This document shows, in pieces, positions 18,455 through 26,821 of a DNA stretch of 64,000 bases. Position 1 is the stretch's first letter, and every line of letters starts with the position of its first letter. The DNA comes from Spirosoma utsteinense (lineage in GTDB: Bacteria > Bacteroidota > Bacteroidia > Cytophagales > Spirosomataceae), in the NCBI RefSeq assembly GCF_014282275.1, contig NZ_VFIA01000003.1:215477-279476 (forward strand), in the 5' to 3' direction. The notes under the pieces are model-generated. The model did no database searches, had not been told where the DNA came from, and saw only the letters and a list, made by a program, of their open reading frames with translations. The position numbers and the translations under genes were made by a program.

Positions 18455-19309
18455 TTACACAAACAGCGACCGTACGGTCCTGTTGTTAGCGATGTAACTT
18501 TCCAGCATGGGTTTCCCAGCAGGTACGGCCCCTTCTATATGAATCCAGCCGGTATACCCAATGTCATCAAGGGCTTCTTTTACCTGGTTCAGATCGACGT
18601 TTCCCTGGCCCAGCAGGTGACCGTTCTCTTTCAGATGAAACTCACAGATACGGTTTTTGCCCAGTAATCGAATCTCGCGGGCAATGTCGTATCCCATTAC
18701 CGACGCATTACAGACATCGTAGTATACCTGTACGGCGGGTGAGCCGACGGCATCCAGGATGGCCAGGTGCGCCGGTGCCGACAACCAGGATTCGATGCCC
18801 AGCACCACGCCAGCCCGTTCGGCTTTAGGGGCCACAGCCTTTAACCGGTCGATAACGATTTGTGTGCCTATTTTGTCATCGCGAAGGTCGTTCTTTGAGA
18901 AAAAAGCCAGCAGAACTGTTCGTACGCCCAACGCGTTGGCTACATCGACACTGTCCTGCACCCATTGCTCCGTGCGTGGATCGGATTTGTACGGAATTTC
19001 GTTCAGTAGACCGATGGCCAGGCCACCAATGGCCACCCCCGATGCCCTGGCGGACTCTATGACTATTTTCTGCACGTCCTTCTGACGCAAATGTTCGTGG
19101 TTGGTTTTCGTGTTCAGGCTTACCTGCACACCATCCAGTCCGATTTGCTTTGCTACGGAAAACGCGTTAACATCACCGGCCGGACCAATGGACCAGTCGC
19201 AGGCACCGACCCGGAACCGGCTGCCGGCTATTTCCCGCGGCAGGGCAGGACAGGCAAGCGCCGTTAAACCGGCCCCTAGTGAATAGCGAAGTGCGTCACG
19301 ACGGTTCAT
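18455..19309 (-). CDS. Sugar phosphate isomerase/epimerase family protein with Tat-like signal
   Basis: A TIM-barrel protein of the xylose isomerase-like/AP endonuclease 2 superfamily. It begins MNRRDALRYSLGAGLTALA, an RR motif followed by a hydrophobic stretch, which suggests Tat export. The start at 19309 is preferred; ATG at 19318 adds three codons but would leave a leader of only about 11 nt from the predicted promoter. Barrel landmarks are VGACDWSIG, IGLDGVQVSLN, LGIESWLS, QVYYDVCNA and the C-terminal GWIHIEGAVPAG, in which His and Glu are likely metal ligands. It precedes the PVC-type dehydrogenase by 50 bases, a common pairing in Cytophagales sugar-processing loci. The exact substrate is unknown. 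Confidence 0.88.
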   Translation of the reverse strand: MNRRDALRYSLGAGLTALACPALPREIAGSRFRVGACDWSIGPAGDVNAFSVAKQIGLDGVQVSLNTKTNHEHLRQKDVQKIVIESARASGVAIGGLAIGLLNEIPYKSDPRTEQWVQDSVDVANALGVRTVLLAFFSKNDLRDDKIGTQIVIDRLKAVAPKAERAGVVLGIESWLSAPAHLAILDAVGSPAVQVYYDVCNASVMGYDIAREIRLLGKNRICEFHLKENGHLLGQGNVDLNQVKEALDDIGYTGWIHIEGAVPAGKPMLESYIANNRTVRSLFV

Positions 19310-19334
19310 ACGAAACATCTATCGAAGAGTTTAC

Positions 19335-19342
19335 CAAATATA
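19335..19342 (-). promoter_or_regulatory. Predicted -7 element (TATATTTG) for the epimerase operon
   Basis: The minus strand reads TATATTTG, which fits the Bacteroidota -7 consensus TAnnTTTG. Transcription would begin near 19329, leaving about 20 nt to the ATG at 19309. No clear TTG element was found at the expected upstream distance. Confidence 0.5.
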
Positions 19343-19528
19343 CATGAATCGACAGTAAGGCGTTAAAATCTAACCAGTATGTACTGTCCATTAAACTGGT
19401 ACTTATCTTTTTTCGCATTTTTCTACACAGGTACCAGGCTGATTATCTTTAAAAAGGGCGCATAATTTTTTTTTACCCCATTCCAACTATCCTTACCCAA
19501 ACAGGGTCTTCAGTTTGTCAACGTTGGT

Positions 19529-20089
19529 ATGCAGGATGAATACGCATTAGTCGAAGGGTGCCGTCGGCAAGACCGGATTGTGCAGCGACAGCTCTATGAG
19601 CGGTTTGCCGGGAAGCTCTTTGTCGTTTGTAAACGGTATGTCAAAGACCCCGACGAAGCCGAGGATGTGCTACAGGACGCGTTTGTGAAGGTCTTTCGGC
19701 ATATCGATACATTTCGGTTCGAGTGTCCGCTGGAAGCCTGGCTCAAACGCATCGTGATCAATACGGCATTGAAGCACATTCGGAAAGAGAAACCCTGGGA
19801 ACATGCGGTTGATGTGCAGGAGCTGGCTCCTGTTCTGCCGCAGGCCGATACGAGCCTGCCTGCACTGAATTATCAATACCTGCTCCAGCTGATCCAGGAA
19901 CTGCCACCCGGGTGCCGGGCGGTGTTCAACCTCTATGCCATTGAGGGCTACAACCATCCGGAAATTGCCGAACTACTCGATATAGCAGAAGGAACCTCCA
20001 AATCGCAGTATGCCCGGGCGCGTGGTTTGCTGCAGCAGAAGTTACAACGTGAACAACGATATGGCTTACCGCCTGTGAGAAATGAGTGA
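19529..20089 (+). CDS. ECF-type RNA polymerase sigma factor
   Basis: A 186-residue sigma-70 family protein with only regions 2 and 4. Region 2 (about 15-85) includes YVKDPDEAEDVLQDAFVKVF, the core-binding and -10 recognition helices. Region 4 (about 120-180) includes YNHPEIAELLDIAEGTSKSQYARARGLL, the helix-turn-helix for -35 recognition. It overlaps the next gene, a membrane protein with an anti-sigma-like N-terminus, by eight bases, so the two are translationally coupled. It likely controls this envelope gene cluster and possibly itself. The 210-bp upstream gap holds an AT-rich stretch but no clear TAnnTTTG match. Confidence 0.95.
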   Translation: MQDEYALVEGCRRQDRIVQRQLYERFAGKLFVVCKRYVKDPDEAEDVLQDAFVKVFRHIDTFRFECPLEAWLKRIVINTALKHIRKEKPWEHAVDVQELAPVLPQADTSLPALNYQYLLQLIQELPPGCRAVFNLYAIEGYNHPEIAELLDIAEGTSKSQYARARGLLQQKLQREQRYGLPPVRNE

Positions 20090-21725
20090 ATTTGAACAAA
20101 ATATACCGGACGATTTTTGGCGGAAAGCTTTTGAAGAAGCCGCCGAAACGCCCCCGCTCCGCGTGTGGGATGCTGTTGAGCGCCGGTTAGACGAATCCGA
20201 AAGCACCAAAATCCTGCCGCTCTGGGGTGCAGGTATGGTAGCGTCGCGGTCGGTCGTCTGGGGTTCCGGCCTGGCAGCGGCCATCGCACTGCTGCTGGTT
20301 GGCTGGTGGGTACTACAACCCGCTTCGACCGAAAAAGCCATGCCCCTGGCTCAGCATACAGCGCCTGACCAGGCCAATCGTGTTGCTTCGGCCAGTCCAA
20401 AAGAAGCGCCCGTGACCAGCTTACGTAAACCGATGGACAGCCAGCCGCCGGTAGCGGGTCGGCCAGCGCCCGGCACCCTTGCATTTACCCCAAAAAATCG
20501 ATCCGCTACAGCCAGTCATACAGTTCAACCCACCCGCCAGCGCCCTTATGACGCGCCAGTAGCCTCCGTACAGACAACGGCTCGACCAGACGATTTTGAA
20601 GACAGCCGGATTGGTGCCGCAACCAAACCGGTCGATGAACAGCCAACTGCCAACAGGCAATCAGGCCGGGTAGCACTGCAAAAGCCAGCCCCTTCAGCAG
20701 AGGTACCATCCAGCAACCGCGTGACTTTTGTTTCCGAAACCCAAACACCGGCAACCGTTCAGCAGGCGACTATGGTGAGCGAATCGGCTTTGTCTTTCGA
20801 TCCGCTCCATAAACGGGAACTCCGGCTGCGAGCACCGGCTGTGATCCAGCGTATTGTGTGGTTCCGCCCCTGGGAACCAGCGACACAACCGGATGCCGTT
20901 CAACCAAAGCGGGAAACACGCGAGGTCTGGGCATCGGTCAGTATGATGCCGGGCGCTTTCGATCCGTCGGTAGGTATACAAACGGCGCAGACATCCTTTA
21001 GTAGGGTGAATACCTTGAGTAACAGCAGTGCCAGTCAGTCGACGGTCAATAGCCGGGCCAATTTCTCCGTAGCCTACCAGGCAGGGGCCGGTTTGCAGCT
21101 GACCGAACGCTGGTCGGTTGAGTCGGGTGTTGGGTATCTGGCTGGCCGATCGACGGTCGACAGCCCGGTACAGGCCCTGGCGTTTGGTATTCAGTCATCC
21201 GGTATACTTCCTGCGACTGCGGGGAAGGGGTCTAATCTGTACGTAGATGCACTGCGGATCAATGTCGTCAACAATGCATCAGCGGCCGGCAACAATTTGG
21301 TTGCCAACTTCGATAATTCGGGAGCCTCGAACCGGTACTCGCTTCAGAACAGTTATAACCCCCAGGAGCGGCAGTCGCTTTCCAACAATTACCAGTTTGT
21401 TCAGGTACCCGTTCAGGTAGGGTATCAGCTACGCCCGCGTAAACGGCTCGGTCTGGCCCTGATCGGCGGATTCCTGTCCAACATTTTCGTGCGCAATACC
21501 GTTGGCGACGAACTGGTCATTACGTCGAAAGACGGTGTTTATCGCCCGGTGTCGTGGGCGGCTACCATGGGTGCCCGGTTCAGATATCGGCCATCGCGCC
21601 AATGGTCGGCCTCACTGGCAGGCGTTTATCAGCCATCGCTGGGGTTGGGAACCCGGCCGGAATCGACCGTGCAGAGTCGCCCAACATCAACCGGTATGAG
21701 TTTTGGTATTGACTATCACTTTTAG
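20082..21725 (+). CDS. Anti-sigma-like membrane protein with C-terminal outer-membrane beta-barrel-like domain
   Basis: A 547-residue protein with three parts. Residues 1-50 are cytoplasmic-like and charged (PPLRVWDAVERRLDES), as in proteins that follow ECF sigma genes in Bacteroidota. A single membrane helix lies at about 58-78 (LAAAIALLLVGWWVLQ). A low-complexity Ser/Thr/Pro/Ala/Gln linker runs to about 280. The last about 260 residues alternate in the manner of a beta-barrel (YQAGAGLQLTERWSVESGVGYLAGRS; VQVPVQVGYQLRPRKRLGLALIGG) and end in the aromatic FGIDYHF. The gene begins inside the end of the sigma factor gene. An inner-membrane anchor joined to a barrel that normally lives in the outer membrane is odd; the long linker might cross the periplasm. 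Role as sigma regulator is inferred from position and the N-terminus. Confidence 0.75.
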   Translation: MSEFEQNIPDDFWRKAFEEAAETPPLRVWDAVERRLDESESTKILPLWGAGMVASRSVVWGSGLAAAIALLLVGWWVLQPASTEKAMPLAQHTAPDQANRVASASPKEAPVTSLRKPMDSQPPVAGRPAPGTLAFTPKNRSATASHTVQPTRQRPYDAPVASVQTTARPDDFEDSRIGAATKPVDEQPTANRQSGRVALQKPAPSAEVPSSNRVTFVSETQTPATVQQATMVSESALSFDPLHKRELRLRAPAVIQRIVWFRPWEPATQPDAVQPKRETREVWASVSMMPGAFDPSVGIQTAQTSFSRVNTLSNSSASQSTVNSRANFSVAYQAGAGLQLTERWSVESGVGYLAGRSTVDSPVQALAFGIQSSGILPATAGKGSNLYVDALRINVVNNASAAGNNLVANFDNSGASNRYSLQNSYNPQERQSLSNNYQFVQVPVQVGYQLRPRKRLGLALIGGFLSNIFVRNTVGDELVITSKDGVYRPVSWAATMGARFRYRPSRQWSASLAGVYQPSLGLGTRPESTVQSRPTSTGMSFGIDYHF

Positions 21726-21737
21726 ATGTATCCAGCT

Positions 21738-22217
21738 ATGAAACTCTTCATCCTTACCTGCCTGGTTACACTGATGCTGGGTCGATGTACAGAAACCAAC
21801 ATTGCCTCTTCGGCGGAGAATGCCACATCCGATCCGCTTACCATTCGTACCGGCACGTCGTTCGGCATGTGTGTGGGTTACTGCCAGCACGATTATGTAG
21901 TCAATGGAACGACGGTTACGCTGACCCAGAACGGCACCCGTACTCAGGCATCATCACCTACCAAAACCTGCCAGACAACGCTTACTTCGGCCGACTGGGA
22001 TGCGCTGAAAGCACTGGTTAACATTGACTCGTTCAGCAGCCAGCCCGAAACAATTGGGTGTCCAGACTGCGCCGATGGCGGAGCCGAATACGTCGAACTG
22101 GCCATGGGCGACCGTAAACACCGGGTTACCTTCAGCTATAACAAAACGATTCCGGGGTCTGAAGCACTGGTTGATGCATTGCGGAAAAGACGGGAAGCGT
22201 TTCCTGCCTGTCCATAA
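21738..22217 (+). CDS. Exported hypothetical protein, DUF6438-like
   Basis: A 159-residue exported protein starting MKLFILTCLVTLMLGRC; the ATG at 21738 is preferred to 21726 because it opens the signal peptide. The cysteine after LGR could be a lipobox, but Arg before Cys is unusual. The body carries FGMCVGYCQHDYVVNG and a later CPDCADGG, so paired cysteines may form disulfides or bind metal. The CxGxCxxYxVxxxG pattern resembles DUF6438 proteins of Bacteroidota; this match is from memory and weak. It follows the barrel protein by 12 bases and so belongs to the sigma-factor operon. Function unknown. Confidence 0.7.
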   Translation: MKLFILTCLVTLMLGRCTETNIASSAENATSDPLTIRTGTSFGMCVGYCQHDYVVNGTTVTLTQNGTRTQASSPTKTCQTTLTSADWDALKALVNIDSFSSQPETIGCPDCADGGAEYVELAMGDRKHRVTFSYNKTIPGSEALVDALRKRREAFPACP

Positions 22218-22250
22218 CAGGTCGCTATCCTGTTAGTAATGATTTTTTTG
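22215..22250 (+). terminator. Probable terminator after the DUF6438-like gene
   Basis: TAACAGG (22215-22221, including the stop codon) pairs with CCTGTTA (22229-22235), and a run of seven T follows at about 22243-22249. The stem is short and the T run is seven bases away, so termination may be partial. Confidence 0.5.
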
Positions 22251-22336
22251 CCGACAATCCGGCTGTTCATGTCTACCGGTAGCAACCGGTTCTGTTTAAA
22301 ATTGCCAATTAAGTCTATCCTCAAATCCGTAGTTGT

Positions 22337-23593
22337 ATGATGAAAACGAGCTTATTTTCTGCGATGACGCTGGCGATGACCAGCTTTTTGGTAACGGCCG
22401 TCAGCTGCCAGACGTCCAGCGTAAATCCCGGCCCTGCCAATACAGTGCCGACAGGGGAACTACGCGTATCAGCGCCTTTTGTCGATCAAACCAGCCAGTT
22501 CGCGTTCGATCTCGCGAAACGGGTAGCGAAGGCAGGGGGGGAGAGCGAGAACCTGTTCATCTCGCCCTTAAGCCTGCATATGGCGCTGGGTATGATTTTA
22601 AACGGGGCCAGTGCCCAGACCGCACAGGAGATTCAAAAAACGCTGAACCTCGACGCGCAAACACTGGCCGAAGCCAACCAGACTTACCAGAATCTGATGG
22701 TGAACCTGCCCGCCGTTGATCCGAAGGTGACGCTCCAGCTGGCAAATTCGGTCTGGTACCGCAACACCTTCGAGGTGGCTACCACATTTCAGGATGTGCT
22801 GAAGCAAACGTTCAAAGCCAACGTGTCGGCGCAGGATTTTAATGACCCGGCTACTGTTGGAAAAATAAACAGCTGGGCCAGCGAGAAAACCAATGGTAAA
22901 ATCCCTAAAGTACTCGACGCTATCCAGCCCGACAATGTACTGTTCTTACTGAATGCGCTGTATTTCAAAGGAGACTGGAAAACGCAGTTCAAGCCCGAGA
23001 GTACGATCGATTCGCCGTTCAGACTGGTAACGGGTGCGGAGAAGACGGTGCGGATGATGCGGCTCGAAACCGAGATGCGCCGGGCGTTTCGGCCCACGTT
23101 TACAGCCTTCGAACTGCCTTACGGCGCGGATAACAGCAAGTTTGCGATGACAGTGCTGCTACCTGCCGAGAACACCACAGCCACTGCCGTAATGAACAGC
23201 CTGACCGGTGCCGACTGGAGCCAGTTACAGAAAGATATGACCGTTAGTAAGGTCGATATTGGCCTGCCCAAGTTCACCCTGAACTACGCGGTCAAACTGA
23301 ACAGCATACTGAGCGATATGGGCATGCCGACGGCCTTCACAGATCGGGCTGATTTCACAAAAATGAACCCGAAGGGGAATCTTCTGCTGAGTTTTGTGAA
23401 ACAGAATACGTTTGTGGCTGTTGACGAGAAAGGCACCGAAGCGGCTGCGGTCACAACAGGGGGTTTTTCAACGACGTCGTATAAGGAGCCAACGCTCTGC
23501 AACCGCCCCTTTGTGTTTGTGATTCATGAGAAAACGTCAGGCACGGTGCTGTTCGTAGGCAAGATTGCCGATCCAACAAAAACCAATTCATGA
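22337..23593 (+). CDS. Serpin family protease inhibitor, probable lipoprotein
   Basis: A 418-residue serpin. The N-terminus is hydrophobic and reaches a cysteine (FLVTAVSC), suggesting a lipid-anchored envelope protein. Typical serpin segments are NLFISPLSLHMALGMILNGA, LANSVWYR, FLLNALYFKGDWKTQF and the signature RPFVFVIHEKTSGTVLFVGK at the end. The reactive-centre hinge reads VDEKGTEAAAVTTGG; small residues at P12-P9 are what is expected of an inhibitory serpin. The predicted scissile bond lies near FSTTSYK. It overlaps the next gene by four bases (ATGA). The target protease is unknown; a host, predator or self protease are all possible. Confidence 0.95.
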   Translation: MMKTSLFSAMTLAMTSFLVTAVSCQTSSVNPGPANTVPTGELRVSAPFVDQTSQFAFDLAKRVAKAGGESENLFISPLSLHMALGMILNGASAQTAQEIQKTLNLDAQTLAEANQTYQNLMVNLPAVDPKVTLQLANSVWYRNTFEVATTFQDVLKQTFKANVSAQDFNDPATVGKINSWASEKTNGKIPKVLDAIQPDNVLFLLNALYFKGDWKTQFKPESTIDSPFRLVTGAEKTVRMMRLETEMRRAFRPTFTAFELPYGADNSKFAMTVLLPAENTTATAVMNSLTGADWSQLQKDMTVSKVDIGLPKFTLNYAVKLNSILSDMGMPTAFTDRADFTKMNPKGNLLLSFVKQNTFVAVDEKGTEAAAVTTGGFSTTSYKEPTLCNRPFVFVIHEKTSGTVLFVGKIADPTKTNS

Positions 23594-24030
23594 AGCAAGC
23601 AATCCTAGCCGCTTTTGTCATCCTGTCATTGGCTCAGTGCAATCAGGAGAAACGGGAAGTGGCCCCAAGCGTAGCCAAACTGGCTGGTACCTGGCAACTG
23701 CTTGGCCCAGACTCTACCTACGCGACTACGTTGGTATTTGCGCTGGATACGGCCAATCCACCCAATGATATCATCCATTTCAGTGCAGCCGGGAAAGCCG
23801 CCGTAAACACATACAACGGCTTCCTGTCGGCAGCGGTTGACGGGCTGATGATTTTCACGAGTGTGGGCAGCACCAAGATAGCGGGGCCGCCCGCAGCCAT
23901 GCAGTTCGAGCAACTGTATTTAGCCAGCCTGCGCGAAGTTGTCCGTTTTGAACTGCCAACCGACAGCCAGTTGAGGCTGCTCCACGGCGGAGAAAAACCG
24001 GGAATATTGGTGTACAAACGCGTGCAGTGA
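23590..24030 (+). CDS. META-domain lipoprotein
   Basis: A 146-residue exported protein with signal MKQAILAAFVILSLAQC and a probable lipid-attachment cysteine at residue 17. The body matches the META/HslJ fold: LAGTWQLL at the start, then VNTYNGFLSA, MIFTSVGSTKIAG, FEQLYLASLREVVRFEL and a final LVYKR strand. META proteins are small envelope proteins linked in other bacteria to stress or drug resistance, without a known enzymatic role. The start codon overlaps the serpin stop codon, so the two are translated together. Confidence 0.8.
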   Translation: MKQAILAAFVILSLAQCNQEKREVAPSVAKLAGTWQLLGPDSTYATTLVFALDTANPPNDIIHFSAAGKAAVNTYNGFLSAAVDGLMIFTSVGSTKIAGPPAAMQFEQLYLASLREVVRFELPTDSQLRLLHGGEKPGILVYKRVQ

Positions 24031-24152
24031 GCCAACCGATTTGATGTTTGCCGACCTCTGCCAACGCGCGATCAGCAGAAAAGCCAGCCTTTGTGCTGAC
24101 GTAACGCAGGTACACCAACGACACTAATTTATAACTTTTGTGTAAGACCAAC

Positions 24153-24189
24153 ATTGCCCGGCCGTAGTCAAGACAGCCGGGCAATTTTA
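24153..24189 (+). terminator. Intrinsic terminator after the serpin-META genes
   Basis: Perfect 10-bp arms ATTGCCCGGC (24153-24162) and GCCGGGCAAT (24176-24185), 13-nt loop, followed by TTTTATTTT. Confidence 0.8.
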
Positions 24190-24257
24190 TTTTCAACCGG
24201 TTACAACCCTTTTGGAACAGACAAGATCATTGCGGTATCTATCAACGCATACAGTCT

Positions 24258-25556
24258 ATGAAACTATCTGTTTACCTGCTCTTTATGGTCTCCCTGTCAG
24301 GCATGACCGGTTGTACTGACACGTGTAAGGAAACCCGCACGTTTCGACGTTATTCGCCCGTATCGTTCACTACGGCTCAGGTTCGGCAGGCCCGCGTAGA
24401 GAGCGGACGCCCCCTGATCAAGCCCGGCAAAATTTATACGAAAGACGGGTACCTGTTTATCAACGAGCTGAAAGAAGGAATCCATATCATCGATAATCGG
24501 AACCCAACGGCTCCCAAAACAGTCGCTTTTCTGCGGATTCCCGGCAACGGGGATATAGCGATCCGGGACAATGTTCTGTATGCCGACAGCTATATGGACC
24601 TGCTGGCGTTCGACATCAGCAACCTGAGCAACATTCGGGTGGTGAAACGGGTGGAAGCTGTATTTCAGAACGGCATATTCGAAGGTGCCTACTGGGCCTA
24701 TAATGCCCAAAGCGGAATCATTTCCGACCAGACAGTCGATTACGTGACTGAAACCGTAGAGACCGACTGTGAAGAAGATGTAACGCCAAGAAACGGCTGG
24801 TTCTGGAACCGGGGCTTCGTTACCAGTCAATTCGCCAGCGCCGATGTGAGTCAGACCAACACAACCAACGGCGTAGCGGGGTCAATGGCCCGGTTTGCCC
24901 TGTATGATAAGTATCTCTATACGATCAACAGTGCCGAGATGCAGTTATTCGATATTAAGAATCCCGCCAATCCGGAAGTAGGCAACAAGATCCAGATGGG
25001 GTGGGGTATTGAAACCATTTTCCCCTATAAAGACAAGCTGTTTATCGGGTCGCAGACGGGTATGTACATTTACGACAATGTCAATCCTGAGAAACCCGTA
25101 CAATTATCCGTTTTCCAGCACGCCCGGGTTTGCGATCCGGTGGTGGTTCATGACAACACGGCTTATGTGACCCTGCGATCGGGTACCGTCTGTCAGGGAT
25201 TTACCAACCAGTTGGACGTGATCGATATCACCAGCCTGACCAGCCCCCGTTTGCTAAGAAGTTTCCCTATGAAAAACCCCCACGGGTTAGGCGTTGATTT
25301 TCCCAATCTGTTCGTGTGTGAGGGCGCTTATGGCCTTAAATCGTTCGACGCCCGTGATCCCCAGAACATCGATCGGAACCTGCTCCAGCACCTTGAGGGG
25401 ATGAATGCTTATGACGTGATACCATTAGGCACCGTAAACGCGACTAAGGTACTGCTGATGATTGGCAAGGATGGGTTTTACCAGTATGATTACCAGAACC
25501 CGCGTCAACTGCGTTTGCTGAGCAAAATACCGGTCAGCCGTCCGACTTACTACTAA
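24258..25556 (+). CDS. LVIVD repeat-containing lipoprotein
   Basis: A 432-residue lipoprotein (signal MKLSVYLLFMVSLSGMTGC). It carries repeated units of the LVIVD type: short beta-propeller-like blades such as YLFINELKEGIHIIDNRNP, LYADSYMDLLAFDISN, LYTINSAEMQLFDIKNP, LFIGSQTGMYIYDN and LDVIDITSLTSPRLL. The repeats probably form a surface propeller; the family has no proven function. The gene is followed 12 bases later by an outer-membrane barrel gene, and the two look like one operon behind the terminator at 24153-24189. Confidence 0.9.
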   Translation: MKLSVYLLFMVSLSGMTGCTDTCKETRTFRRYSPVSFTTAQVRQARVESGRPLIKPGKIYTKDGYLFINELKEGIHIIDNRNPTAPKTVAFLRIPGNGDIAIRDNVLYADSYMDLLAFDISNLSNIRVVKRVEAVFQNGIFEGAYWAYNAQSGIISDQTVDYVTETVETDCEEDVTPRNGWFWNRGFVTSQFASADVSQTNTTNGVAGSMARFALYDKYLYTINSAEMQLFDIKNPANPEVGNKIQMGWGIETIFPYKDKLFIGSQTGMYIYDNVNPEKPVQLSVFQHARVCDPVVVHDNTAYVTLRSGTVCQGFTNQLDVIDITSLTSPRLLRSFPMKNPHGLGVDFPNLFVCEGAYGLKSFDARDPQNIDRNLLQHLEGMNAYDVIPLGTVNATKVLLMIGKDGFYQYDYQNPRQLRLLSKIPVSRPTYY

Positions 25557-25568
25557 TCAGCAACGTGT

Positions 25569-26177
25569 ATGAAGCCATTCATTACTGGTTTTCTTTTTCT
25601 GATGGGGTGGGGGATACCCGTCATATCCGCAGTGGCTCAGATCGATATACCCCGGCGGCCGTTTGTTAATTACACGGAGTTTGGCGGCTTATTCGGCCGG
25701 GTAAGTTACCAGGCCAACACAGGAGTCATCAGCGAGTCGGTAGACAATAAGCTGAGTCTGACGGCCCAAACGTTCAACGGTGTGCAGCTTACCAGACAGT
25801 TAGCAGTGGGCGGAGTCGTAGGTATCGACTGGTACAGGGCGGCTCTGTTAATGCCGGTTGGAGCGGGAATCCGTTTCGACTTTGTCAGACATCCCCGCAA
25901 AAACGTTCGTCTGTTCGGCATGGCCGATGCGGGTTATTCGCTGGCCTGGCTGCATCGGGGATCAACAGGCTACGAAACGAAGGGGGGGTGGATGATGAAC
26001 CCGGGTTTGGGTCTGCGCGTTGGCCGACCCCTGAGTTCAGGCTCAGCGTTTATTATGACAGTTAGTTACAAGCGGCAGGAAGCTACCGTGAGCAAACCAA
26101 TAGCGGGCAATGATATCAGCCGTCATGAATCCCGAGTGTATAACAGGCTGGCCCTGCGCTTCGGCCTGACATTTTGA
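25569..26177 (+). CDS. Hypothetical outer-membrane beta-barrel protein
   Basis: A 202-residue protein with signal peptide (cleavage after ISAVAQ) and alternating amphipathic strands typical of an 8-stranded barrel (GGLFGRVSYQANTG; LGLRVGRPLSSGSAFIMTVSYKRQ). The last residues, LALRFGLTF, end in the C-terminal phenylalanine needed for BAM-dependent insertion. It follows the LVIVD lipoprotein by 12 bases, so the lipoprotein may be a partner. Function unknown. Confidence 0.75.
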   Translation: MKPFITGFLFLMGWGIPVISAVAQIDIPRRPFVNYTEFGGLFGRVSYQANTGVISESVDNKLSLTAQTFNGVQLTRQLAVGGVVGIDWYRAALLMPVGAGIRFDFVRHPRKNVRLFGMADAGYSLAWLHRGSTGYETKGGWMMNPGLGLRVGRPLSSGSAFIMTVSYKRQEATVSKPIAGNDISRHESRVYNRLALRFGLTF

Positions 26178-26555
26178 TTGAACGAAACACAACAATTTAT
26201 GCAACTCATAGTTACATATCTAGCTTTAAAACCACCATGAGCATTAGTATAACCGCTCCTTACGCTGCCATACCTCAGAATTACCTCTATCGTGCGCCGT
26301 TTAGACACGAGAACAAGGTATCTAAACTGGCTGCTTCTGGCAAGATCGAAGCCGTATAATAAGGAATCGAAGGCATATGGCCTTGTAACCGTCTATTAAA
26401 CGTTGGTTAATATGAGTGGAATGCTTTTTGATATACGAAAGCACTGCCAGCACTGAAGCCATCGAATGGGGTTCAGGAGTTGCCAAACGTATACGATAGA
26501 CCTGTTTTTTTATCCAAAGCAATCTTTAAAATAGCAAAGTGTACAAATCAACGAT
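26178..26555. other. AT-rich intergenic stretch with a possible degenerate small ORF
   Basis: About 380 bp without a convincing gene. A 40-codon reading frame at 26237-26359 ends NKVSKLAASGKIEAV. This resembles the recognition part of small helix-turn-helix or excisionase-like proteins and then stops, so it may be the remnant of a broken DNA-binding gene. The match is weak. The rest shows no hairpin with a T run and no recognisable promoter. Confidence 0.3.
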
Positions 26556-26750
26556 ATGAAAAAGGCAATTACAGCTGTTATTGGTATAATTCTCTTTGTG
26601 GCAGCCTATCAGGTTACGCGCCGTCAAGCAGAGTACATTACGGCTCAGTCAACCATCACCACCACCCCTGCCTATGTAGCCCAACCGGCTCCAAGCTTGT
26701 CGGCCAGTGCGAAAAACTCCCTCGCCTTCCGGTTCATAAAACCATCCTGA
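26556..26750 (+). CDS. Small exported or membrane peptide of unknown function
   Basis: A 64-residue frame beginning MKKAITAVIGIILFVAAYQV, a good signal peptide or membrane anchor, followed by a short Thr/Ala/Pro/Ser-rich tail. It ends five bases before a strong terminator at 26755-26788, which supports it being a real gene. No family is recognised. Confidence 0.55.
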   Translation: MKKAITAVIGIILFVAAYQVTRRQAEYITAQSTITTTPAYVAQPAPSLSASAKNSLAFRFIKPS

Positions 26751-26754
26751 CATA

Positions 26755-26788
26755 AAAATGCCCAACCAATTGACTGGTTGGGCATTTT
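26755..26788. terminator. Bidirectional terminator between the small peptide gene and typA
   Basis: Perfect 14-bp arms at 26755-26768 and 26775-26788 around a 6-nt loop. The arms begin and end in A and T runs (AAAATGCCC.../...GGGCATTTT), so it can work in both directions for the convergent genes. Confidence 0.9.
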
Positions 26789-26821
26789 CTATATTAACGA
26801 AAGACGCTACTGTCTGTCAGG

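Noticed and set aside
19948..20484. 178-codon minus-strand frame across the sigma factor/membrane protein junction
   Set aside because: Antisense to two overlapping, well-supported genes, without motifs.
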